Shown here: piece by piece, positions 42,518 to 48,887 of the stretch
Numbering within the stretch: position 1 is the stretch's first letter
Layout: the number at the start of each line of letters is the position of its first letter
Source of the DNA: Ilumatobacteraceae bacterium
GTDB lineage: Bacteria > Actinomycetota > Acidimicrobiia > Acidimicrobiales > Ilumatobacteraceae
Direction of reading: 5' to 3'
DNA length: 48,887 bases
Assembly: GCA_025463305.1 (NCBI GenBank)
Contig: JAOBWK010000071.1
Location: forward strand, 1 to 48,887
Translations under genes and position numbers: made by a program
The notes under the pieces: generated by a model
What the model saw: the letters and a program-made list of their open reading frames with translations, nothing else
The model's database searches: none
Told to the model about the DNA's origin: nothing

Positions 42518-42988
42518 GTGCGCATGACAGCAGACGATCCGACCCTCACCATCGCCCGCCTCGCGCGGATGCTCGAGAACAGCAGCGGCGGCGAGCTGTC
42601 GCTCCCCCAGTACCGGGTGCTCGGACTGCTGTCGGCCGGCGAGGAGCGGGCCAGCCAGCTCGCCGCGCGGCTGTCGGTGGCCAAGCCGACCCTGACGGCG
42701 CTCGTCGACAGCCTCGTCGAGCGCGGGTTCGTCCTGCGCGAGGCCCTGCACGGCGATCGCCGGGCGGTACGGGTGTCGATCACCCCGGCAGGCCGCGCCG
42801 CGCTCGACACCACGGCCACGCACCTGCGCAGCGTGCTCGACCGCGTCCTCCAGCGCTGCGCCGACCCCGCTGTCGCACTCGCCGGCCTGAGCCAACTCGG
42901 CGGCGCGGTCGACGCGATCTGGACCGAGCGGATGACGGACCCGCCGGCCACCGAACCGACCACCGTCACGTCGGCGAGCAGCCGATGA
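42518..42988 (+). CDS. MarR-family transcriptional regulator
   Basis: A 156-residue winged helix-turn-helix regulator. The DNA-binding part runs from about LSLPQYRVLGLLSAG (29-43) through the recognition helix AKPTLTALVDSLVERG (58-73) to the wing HGDRRAVRVSITPAG (80-94). Dimerisation helices lie at both ends. MarR proteins typically repress an adjacent efflux pump and are released by the pump's substrate. The stop overlaps the ABC exporter start (ATGA), and a perfect palindrome lies 22 bases upstream. The GTG at 42518 has AGGA 6 nt upstream; the ATG at 42524 is the alternative. Confidence 0.9.
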   Translation: MRMTADDPTLTIARLARMLENSSGGELSLPQYRVLGLLSAGEERASQLAARLSVAKPTLTALVDSLVERGFVLREALHGDRRAVRVSITPAGRAALDTTATHLRSVLDRVLQRCADPAVALAGLSQLGGAVDAIWTERMTDPPATEPTTVTSASSR

Positions 42989-45900
42989 GCGGCGCGAAGC
43001 AGGCCAAGCCCCTCCGCCCCGAACCGGCGTACACCCGTCCCGCACCCGCCGGCCCCGGCATCGGCTGGCTGCGCCGCCTCGGCCCGTTCATCGGCCGCTA
43101 CAAGAAGGCGGCCATCTGGACGCTGATCTTCTCGGTCGTCGCCCAGACCCTGATCGGGCTGCTGCCGCTCATCCAGGAGGTCATCCTCGACCACGGCATC
43201 ATCAAGCGCGAGCGCCCGGTCGGTCCGCTGATCATCGTGCTCGTGCTCACCGGCGTGTTCGGGTTCTCCGCCAACTACGGCCGCCGCTACCTCGGCGCCA
43301 AGGTCAGCGTCGACCTGCAGCACGATCTCCGCCTGGCGATCCATCGCCACCTGTACGAGCTCGACTTCTCCCGCCACGACGAGCTGTCGGTCGGCGACAT
43401 CATGTCCCGCGCGACGGCCGACCTCACGCTCATCCAGCTGTTCTTCTTCTCGGTGCCGATGCTCGTCGCCAACCTCACCCTGCTCGTGGTGGCGATCGTC
43501 GTGATGTTCGTGCTCTCGCCGCTGCTCAGCCTCGTGGTCGTGGTGTTCATCCCCGTGTTCGCGTTCGTCGCGGTCCGCTTCCGCGACAAGGTCTTCCCCG
43601 CGAGCTGGAACGATCAGCGGCTGTCGGGCATGGTGGCCGGCGTCGTCGACGAGGCCGTCACCGGCGTCCGCGTCGTCAAGGCGTTCGCCCAGGAGGACCG
43701 CGAGTTCAACCGCCTCGTCGACCGCACCCGCGAGCTCTACCAGTCGCGCATGCGCACCGCGCGGTTCAACGCCCGCTACTCCTCCACGCTTCAGACCCTG
43801 CCGATGCTCGGCCAGCTCGGCGTGCTGGCCTTCGGCGGCTGGCTCGCCTACGACGGCCACATCACGCTCGGTGTGTTCCTCGCGTTCGCCAGCTACCTCG
43901 TCCAGATCATCACGCCGGTGCGCCTGGTGTCGAGCATGATGGCCACCACCCAGCAGGCCCGCGCCGGTGCCGAGCGGGTGTTCGAGCTGCTCGACCTCGA
44001 GCCCCGCGTCAGCGACGCGCCGGACGCACGCACCGTCGAGCACCCTCGCGGCGAGATCACGCTGGACCACGTCACGTTCGGCTACGGCGAGGGCGCGGCT
44101 TCGGTGAACGACGTGTCGTTGCACATCCGACCCGGCGAGCGGATCGGGCTGGTCGGCGCGTCGGGCTCCGGCAAGACGACGTTGGCGTTCCTGATCGCCC
44201 GCTTCTACGACCCGACCAGCGGCACCGTGCGCCTCGACGGCGTCGACGAACGCGAGCTCACCCTGCAATCACTGCGCTCGGCCGTCAACGTCGTGTTCGA
44301 GGAGAGCTTCCTGTTCTCGCTGAGCATCCGCGACAACATCGCGTTCGGTCGCCCCGATGCATCCGACGCCGAGATCGAGGCCGCCGCCCGGATGGCGCAA
44401 GCCCACGAGTTCATCCTGGCCCTGAGCGAGGGCTACGAGACGATGGTCGGCGAGCGCGGCTTCACCCTCTCCGGCGGCCAGCGGCAGCGCATAGCCCTCG
44501 CCCGCGCCGCGCTCGCCAACCCCGCGGTGATGATCTTCGACGACGCCACGTCGGCCATCGATGCGCGCACCGAGGAGGCCATCCACGAGTCGCTCGAGGC
44601 CGCGCTCGGCCAGCGCACCAGCATCCTCATCGCCCACCGCTCGTCCACCCTGCGCCTCGCGGATCGCGTGCTCGTCATCGACGAGGGCCGCATCGTCGCC
44701 GAGGGCACCAACGCCGAGCTGTGGCAGACGTCGCCGCTCTACCGCGAGCTGCTCACCGGTCCGGAGATCGAGCCGATCGAGGTGTCGCTCGACGACATCG
44801 TCACGGTCGACGCCGCAGCGTGGCCGCGCAGCGTCGGCGACGACCGCGGCGCTCCGCAGATCGAGCTGTCGACGATGCTCGCCGGGATGTCGACCAACAC
44901 CATCGGCTCGCGTGCCGGCTTGGTCGCGGCGACGCCCGAGCTGCTCGCCCAGGTCGAGGCACTGCCACCACTGCGCGGCGATCCCGAGGTGGACCTCGAC
45001 GACGCGATCGCGCCCGACGGACGGTCGAGCCTGCAGCGGCTCGTCAAGCGGTTCCGCTGGGCGCTCGTGCTCGTCGGCCTGCTCGTGGTCGTCGATGCCG
45101 GCACCACGCTCATCGGACCGCTGCTGATCCGCCACGGCCTCGACACCGGCGTCGAGATGCACCGCGCCCGCACGCTCGTCGCGATGTGCATCGCCTTCCT
45201 GGCCGTGCAGCTGCTCAGCTGGGGCAACCAGATCGTCGAGCTGCTGCACACGTCTCGCACCTCGGAGCGGATGCTCTACTCGCTGCGCGCCCGCACGTTC
45301 GCCCACCTCCAGCGGCTCTCGCTCGACTACTACGACAAGGAGATGGGCGGGCGGATCATGACCCGCATGACCACCGACGTCGAAGCGCTCGCCCAGCTGC
45401 TCCAGCAGGGCCTGCTCCTCGCGCTCACCAGCCTCGTCAGCTGCGCGGGCGTCATCGTGATCCTGTTCGTGCTCGACGTGCGCCTCGCGCTCGCTGCGCT
45501 GGTCGTGCTACCGCCGCTGCTCATCGTCACGGTGTGGTTCCAGCGGGCCTCGCGGCGTTGCTACCTCCGTGCCCGCGAGGCGATCCAGACCGTCAACGCC
45601 GAGCTGCAGGAGAGCGTCGCCGGCGTGCGCGTCACCCAGTCGCTCGGCCGCGACGACAACAACGCCGTGCGCTTCACCGCTCGCTCGGTGCAGTACCGCC
45701 AGGCGCGGTTGCGGTCGATGCAGCTGATGTCGATCTACTTCGCCAGCAGCCAGCTGCTCAGCACCATCGCCAAGGCGCTCACCCTGTGGTTCGGGTCGCG
45801 CCTGATCGGCGAGGGCTCGCTGTCGTCCGGACTGTTGATCGCGTTCCTGCTCTACCTCGATCAGTTCTTCTCACCGCTGCAGCAGCTCTCCGCCGTGTTC

Positions 45901-46755
45901 GACCAGTGGATCCAGGCCCGGGTGTCGCTCGGCCGTCTCGACGAGCTGCTCGCCACGCCGTCGCTGACCCCCGAGCCGGCGAACCCGGTGCGCCTCGACC
46001 ACGTCGTCGGCCACGTGCAGCTGCAGCAGGTCCGCTTCGCCTATTCGGCCAAGGCGCCCGAGGCGCTCCGCGGCGTCGACCTCGACATCGCCCCGGGCGA
46101 GCGCGTCGCGCTGGTCGGCACGACGGGTGCGGGCAAGTCGACGTTCGTGAAGCTCGTCGCCCGCTTCTACGACCCGACGGCCGGCCGCGTGCTGGTCGAC
46201 TCCGTCGACCTCCGCGATCTCGACCTCCACTCGTTCCGCGCCCACATCGGTTACGTGCCCCAGGAGCCGTTCCTGTTCTCCGGCACGATCCGCTCGAACA
46301 TCGCCTACGGCAAACCGAACGCCACCGACCTGGAGATCGAGCTCGCGGCACGAGCCGTCGGCGCCCACGATCTCGTCGCCTCGATGCCCGATGGCTACTT
46401 CACCACCGTCGCCGAGACCGGACGCTCGCTGTCCGCCGGCCAGCGCCAGCTGCTCTGCCTCGCTCGTGCCCAGCTCATCGACCCGAGCATCCTGATCCTC
46501 GACGAAGCCACGTCGAACCTCGACCTCGCCACCGAGGCCAAGGTGCAGCTGGCGATGAACATGGCCTCGATCGGGCGCACCACGCTGCTCATCGCGCACC
46601 GCCTGAACACCGCGCGCAACGCCTCGCGCATCGTGGTGGTCGACGACGGCCTCATCGTCGAGGACGGCTCGCACGACGACCTCGTCGCGCTCGGCGGCCG
46701 CTACGCCGCGTTGTGGGACGCCTTCGACCACGCCACCGCCGCCGCACCCAGCTGA
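42985..46755 (+). CDS. Full-length (TMD-NBD-TMD-NBD) fused ABC exporter with one degenerate ATP site
   Basis: A 1256-residue protein with two complete ABC-exporter halves (about 1-610 and 680-1256), each with a six-helix domain and an ATPase domain. NBD1: Walker A GASGSGKT (391-398), LSGGQ (495-499), Walker B with Asp519 followed by Asp520 where the catalytic Glu is expected, and FEES in place of the Q-loop Gln. NBD2: Walker A GTTGAGKS (1045-1052), PQEPF Q-loop, LSAGQ (1149-1153), Walker B with Asp1173-Glu1174. Asp520 and the altered LSAGQ belong to the same composite ATP site, the asymmetry of heterodimeric exporters such as TM287/288. A multidrug or lipid exporter is likely, probably repressed by the coupled MarR. 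Confidence 0.93.
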   Translation: MSGAKQAKPLRPEPAYTRPAPAGPGIGWLRRLGPFIGRYKKAAIWTLIFSVVAQTLIGLLPLIQEVILDHGIIKRERPVGPLIIVLVLTGVFGFSANYGRRYLGAKVSVDLQHDLRLAIHRHLYELDFSRHDELSVGDIMSRATADLTLIQLFFFSVPMLVANLTLLVVAIVVMFVLSPLLSLVVVVFIPVFAFVAVRFRDKVFPASWNDQRLSGMVAGVVDEAVTGVRVVKAFAQEDREFNRLVDRTRELYQSRMRTARFNARYSSTLQTLPMLGQLGVLAFGGWLAYDGHITLGVFLAFASYLVQIITPVRLVSSMMATTQQARAGAERVFELLDLEPRVSDAPDARTVEHPRGEITLDHVTFGYGEGAASVNDVSLHIRPGERIGLVGASGSGKTTLAFLIARFYDPTSGTVRLDGVDERELTLQSLRSAVNVVFEESFLFSLSIRDNIAFGRPDASDAEIEAAARMAQAHEFILALSEGYETMVGERGFTLSGGQRQRIALARAALANPAVMIFDDATSAIDARTEEAIHESLEAALGQRTSILIAHRSSTLRLADRVLVIDEGRIVAEGTNAELWQTSPLYRELLTGPEIEPIEVSLDDIVTVDAAAWPRSVGDDRGAPQIELSTMLAGMSTNTIGSRAGLVAATPELLAQVEALPPLRGDPEVDLDDAIAPDGRSSLQRLVKRFRWALVLVGLLVVVDAGTTLIGPLLIRHGLDTGVEMHRARTLVAMCIAFLAVQLLSWGNQIVELLHTSRTSERMLYSLRARTFAHLQRLSLDYYDKEMGGRIMTRMTTDVEALAQLLQQGLLLALTSLVSCAGVIVILFVLDVRLALAALVVLPPLLIVTVWFQRASRRCYLRAREAIQTVNAELQESVAGVRVTQSLGRDDNNAVRFTARSVQYRQARLRSMQLMSIYFASSQLLSTIAKALTLWFGSRLIGEGSLSSGLLIAFLLYLDQFFSPLQQLSAVFDQWIQARVSLGRLDELLATPSLTPEPANPVRLDHVVGHVQLQQVRFAYSAKAPEALRGVDLDIAPGERVALVGTTGAGKSTFVKLVARFYDPTAGRVLVDSVDLRDLDLHSFRAHIGYVPQEPFLFSGTIRSNIAYGKPNATDLEIELAARAVGAHDLVASMPDGYFTTVAETGRSLSAGQRQLLCLARAQLIDPSILILDEATSNLDLATEAKVQLAMNMASIGRTTLLIAHRLNTARNASRIVVVDDGLIVEDGSHDDLVALGGRYAALWDAFDHATAAAPS

Positions 46756-46760
46756 CAGCG

Positions 46761-46790
46761 CCACCGTGTCACGGGTGACGTCACGGGTGG
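46761..46790. terminator. Possible bidirectional hairpin between convergent genes
   Basis: CCACCGTG pairs with CACGGGTGG (one bulge) around a 13-base loop, in the 25-base gap between the ABC exporter and DUF2000 stops and reaching into the latter. The segment also contains the direct repeat GTCACGGGTG twice. No T-tract. Weak. Confidence 0.3.
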
Positions 46791-47191
46791 AACCTCAGCT
46801 TGTCGAGCGCCTTGTCGACCTGCTTCGCATCACCCGCCACGGCGAACCCGGCGATGCTCAACGCCTCGGTCGTCACCGCTGCGACTGCGGCGCGGTTGTC
46901 GATGTCGTTGCCGGTCGAGAACAGCTCGTCGCTGTAGACGCTGATGGCCAGCTCGCGCCCACGTGCTCGGTCGAACGACCGGCGCACGGCTGCAGCATCG
47001 CCGGCGAAGACGAGCACGGGCAGCACGAACTTGGCGAGGTAGGTCACGCCGGACGCATCGAGGTACGGCTCTCCGATCAGCTCCGGGAAGCGAGTCCCGA
47101 TGCCGCTCGACACGAACGCTGTCACGTTGAGCCGCTGCCACACGGCCAGGTCATCGCGGACGACGACGGCGATCTTCCAGGTGGGATCCAT
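46781..47191 (-). CDS. DUF2000 family protein
   Basis: A 136-residue protein matching the DUF2000 pattern: opening WKIAVVVRDDLAVWQRLNVTAF (5-26), FPELIGEPYLDASGV (35-49), and a final helical part with AVTTEALSIAGFAVAGDAKQVDKALDKL. The fold resembles peptidyl-tRNA hydrolase-like or nucleotide-binding proteins; no activity is established. DUF2000 genes are often divergent from an AraC regulator, exactly as here (start codons ~50 bases apart), suggesting the regulator controls it. The ATG at 47191 overlaps an ATG on the opposite strand that I do not use for the AraC gene. Confidence 0.85.
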   Translation of the reverse strand: MDPTWKIAVVVRDDLAVWQRLNVTAFVSSGIGTRFPELIGEPYLDASGVTYLAKFVLPVLVFAGDAAAVRRSFDRARGRELAISVYSDELFSTGNDIDNRAAVAAVTTEALSIAGFAVAGDAKQVDKALDKLRFHP

Positions 47192-47228
47192 GCCTCGATC
47201 TCACCGCACCGACCCCAGAGGCGTCTTG

Positions 47229-47234
47229 TACATT
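47229..47234 (+). promoter_or_regulatory. -10 box TACATT, leaderless promoter of the AraC gene
   Basis: TANNNT box 6 nt before the GTG at 47241. It fixes that codon as the start instead of the upstream ATGs at 47190 and 47100. Confidence 0.5.
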
Positions 47235-47240
47235 GCTCGC

Positions 47241-48110
47241 GTGATCGCCGATGCCGCGCCGGGTTCGGTGCGGGCCTGGGCTCCCGATGTCGAGGGGATC
47301 AGCGAGGTGTTCCACGCCTCCTTCGTCGACTACGCATACCCCAAGCACTGCCACGACACGTGGACCGTGATGATCATCGACGCCGGCCTGGTGCGCTACG
47401 ACCTCCACCACCACGACCGCGGCGCGGACATCACCTCGGTCACGGTGCTCCCACCGTTCGTCGCCCACGATGGCCGCTCGGGTCGGGTGGGTCACGGGTT
47501 CCGCAAGCGCGTGCTCTACCTCGACACCGGACTGTTCGACGAACGACTGGTCGGCGCCGCGGTCGACTGCTCGACGCTCACCGACCAGCGACTGCGGCGC
47601 GACCTCGACCGCCTCCATGGTGCGCTCGACGACGCCGACGGTCCGCCCACCGACGACCTGGAGTGCGACTCCCGCCTCGCGCTCGTGGTCGATCGCATCC
47701 AGTCCGGCCTCACGAGCGGCACCGGCACCGCCGGCGGGCGACGGCGAGCACGGCCCGAGCCGTTGACCGCGAGCGCGTCGGCGAGGACGGCGCACGATCT
47801 CCGCGATCACCTCGATGCCGATCTGTTCGCGCGGCACCACCTCGGTGCGGTCGCCGATGACCTGGGCTGGAACGCCACCCACCTGATCCGCAGCTTCACT
47901 GCCACCTTCGGCCTGGCACCGCACCAGTACCTCATCGCCCGTCGCGTCGCGGAGGCTCGCCGCCGACTGCTCGGCGGCCAACCCGCCGCCGACGTCGCCG
48001 TCGCCGTTGGTTTCCACGATCAGGCCCACTTGACCCGGCACTTCACACGACACGTGTCCACGAGTCCCGCCAGGTTCCAACGCTCGCGTCGAGCGCCCCT
48101 GGTTCGGTGA
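47241..48110 (+). CDS. AraC-family transcriptional regulator
   Basis: A 289-residue regulator. The N-terminal cupin-type sensor domain (about 5-150) contains HASFVDYAYPKHCHDTWTVMI, with the His cluster usual for AraC_binding domains and VLPPFVAHDGR. A variable linker follows, then the two helix-turn-helix motifs at ~195-285 (LGAVADDLGWNATHLIRSFTATFGLAPHQYL and AADVAVAVGFHDQAHLTRHFTRH). It is divergent from the DUF2000 gene, its most likely target. The GTG start agrees with the -10 box. The effector is unknown. Confidence 0.88.
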   Translation: MIADAAPGSVRAWAPDVEGISEVFHASFVDYAYPKHCHDTWTVMIIDAGLVRYDLHHHDRGADITSVTVLPPFVAHDGRSGRVGHGFRKRVLYLDTGLFDERLVGAAVDCSTLTDQRLRRDLDRLHGALDDADGPPTDDLECDSRLALVVDRIQSGLTSGTGTAGGRRRARPEPLTASASARTAHDLRDHLDADLFARHHLGAVADDLGWNATHLIRSFTATFGLAPHQYLIARRVAEARRRLLGGQPAADVAVAVGFHDQAHLTRHFTRHVSTSPARFQRSRRAPLVR

Positions 48111-48136
48111 ACGCCCGTCCGGGTAGGGACCCCTGC

Positions 48137-48370
48137 ATGGATCGCGCCACCGACCCGCCGCCCGCACAGGTCTGGACAGTCCGCCGAACCAGTCCCGTCC
48201 GCGCCGATGCCGACGCTCTGTTCATCGCCGCGACGGAGATGGCCGAGGCCTCGATCGGCGACCGAGTGACGTTCACCAGCGACGACGCCGGCCCACCGCG
48301 CGCCGGCACAGTCGCCGAGACCACCCACCGCGGCCGCGAGCGATACTTCCGTGTCACCCTCGACCCCTGA
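48137..48370 (+). CDS. Hypothetical 77-residue protein
   Basis: A small acidic-to-neutral protein without signal peptide or membrane helix. The C-terminal half (SIGDRVTFTSDDAG, RAGTVAETTHRGRERYFRVTL) reads like a short beta-barrel, reminiscent of SH3-like or KOW-type folds, but I recognise no family. TAGGGA lies about 9 nt before the ATG at 48137; a GTG at 48107 that overlaps the AraC stop is the alternative and would couple it to the regulator. Confidence 0.5.
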   Translation: MDRATDPPPAQVWTVRRTSPVRADADALFIAATEMAEASIGDRVTFTSDDAGPPRAGTVAETTHRGRERYFRVTLDP

Positions 48371-48414
48371 TCGAGCGACGGCGGGTCGGACCGTCGTCGG
48401 GTCGAGCGTCGACA

Positions 48415-48887
48415 TCACGCTGCCCGCTTTTGGGTGGTGGGTCCGCGTGCCGGTAACGGCACGGTGCGTCCGTCGGGGAGGGTGATGGAGAGGTTGTTGG
48501 CGTCGCCGTGGAGGGTGACGTCGGGTCGGTGGCGGAAGTGGTGGTGGTAGCAGCACCACAGGACGAGCAGGTGGAGGTCGGTGGGGCCGTTTTGGGCGTC
48601 CCATTCGTGGATGTGGTCGACTTCGCACCATTCGGGTGGCATCGGGCAGTCGGTCATCCGGCACCCGCCGTCGCGAGCCAGGAGTGCGGTGAACTGTGCG
48701 TCGGTGGCGAACCGTTTCGATCTGCCGAGGTCCAACGGCATCGAGTCGGTGGTGAGGAGTCGGACGAGGTTGGCGTTGGTGGTCATGCGGCGGACGATCT
48801 CGGCGGGGATGATGGTGCCGTCGCTGGATCGTCCGGCTCCGGGGGTGCGGCCTTCGAGGACGTCGATGTCGATCACGACGACGACGG
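48415..48887 (-). CDS. HNH endonuclease domain protein of the 13E12/DUF222 type (5' end off the window)
   Basis: The C-terminal ~155 residues of a protein whose N-terminus lies beyond the right edge. The HNH nuclease fold is clear: CRMTDCPMPPEWCEVDHIHEW, with zinc-type CxxxxC and the DHI core, followed by LWCCYHHHFRH. This arrangement is the end of the actinobacterial '13E12 repeat' (DUF222-HNH) family, present in many near-identical chromosomal copies and sometimes recombination-associated. The base composition just inside the gene (T-richer GTGG/GGTG codons) differs visibly from the neighbours, which hints at separate ancestry. Only the 3' part is visible. Confidence 0.87.
   Translation of the reverse strand, partial: VVVVIDIDVLEGRTPGAGRSSDGTIIPAEIVRRMTTNANLVRLLTTDSMPLDLGRSKRFATDAQFTALLARDGGCRMTDCPMPPEWCEVDHIHEWDAQNGPTDLHLLVLWCCYHHHFRHRPDVTLHGDANNLSITLPDGRTVPLPARGPTTQKRAA

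Noticed and set aside
1..48887. tRNA, rRNA, CRISPR, IS elements, att sites, replication origin
   Set aside because: Searched by eye on both strands; no cloverleaf, regular repeat-spacer array, transposase or terminal inverted repeats were seen. A structured small RNA could be missed by eye.

Overview
This window looks like a piece of an actinobacterial chromosome, most probably from class Acidimicrobiia (Ilumatobacter-like). The G+C content is visibly very high and coding density is close to complete: no gene-free stretch exceeds about 180 bases. Other pointers are a paired DUF1800/DUF1501 system carrying actinobacterial 'LDTRDGTG' surface repeats, Thr-rich secreted proteins with an LPxTG anchor, a 13E12-type HNH protein at the right edge, and many genes whose start codon lies 6-9 nt after a TANNNT -10 box (leaderless mRNAs). 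The class assignment is inference; no rRNA, tRNA or marker gene is present to settle it. I see no IS element, prophage, CRISPR array or recognised defence system.

Layout. 82-6589: housekeeping and small-molecule enzymes (glucose-6-phosphate dehydrogenase, SDR, VOC protein with zinc ribbon, cupin, alpha/beta hydrolase, protein phosphatase, histone-deacetylase-like amidohydrolase). 6691-9030: a two-gene small-protein operon, then a cobalt-type nitrile hydratase (beta, alpha) facing its accessory gene. 9067-14313: alpha/beta hydrolase, MFS exporter with NUDIX hydrolase, and a fused double CaiB/BaiF CoA-transferase. 14387-19862: a flavoprotein-like/FHA fusion convergent with a large subtilisin-like lipoprotein. 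20037-23782: pentapeptide/DinB protein, and an IclR regulator divergent from an amidohydrolase and enoyl-CoA hydratase pair. 23920-28061: two lipoproteins with a strong terminator between them, HAD phosphatase, coiled-coil protein, xylose isomerase, LapA-like membrane protein.

28087-35663 (all minus strand) is a cell-surface block. A polytopic glycosyltransferase overlaps a second glycosyltransferase that carries an N-terminal MshEN (cyclic-di-GMP receptor) domain; these are followed by DUF1800 and a Tat-exported DUF1501 protein with three C-terminal surface repeats. 35739-39717 holds purU, a LuxR protein with a receiver lacking its phospho-acceptor Asp, an AAC(3)-like acetyltransferase, a CinA/PncC amidase and a DapB-like reductase lacking the catalytic His pair. 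39769-41244 is an LPTTG-anchored Thr-rich protein.

41247-46755 is the most self-contained regulatory unit. An MttB-superfamily methyltransferase lacking pyrrolysine is divergent from a MarR repressor gene that overlaps a 1256-residue full-length (four-domain) ABC exporter, and a perfect 21-bp inverted repeat lies in the shared promoter region. The exporter has one canonical and one degenerate ATP site, as heterodimeric exporters do, but in a single chain. The right end holds a DUF2000 protein, an AraC regulator, a small hypothetical protein and a truncated HNH gene.

The strongest candidates for something new are the FHA-flavoprotein fusion, the MshEN-glycosyltransferase locus, the MarR/ABC/MttB locus, and a shared 17-bp palindrome (TGAGTA-N5-TRCTCA) upstream of two unrelated small-protein genes.
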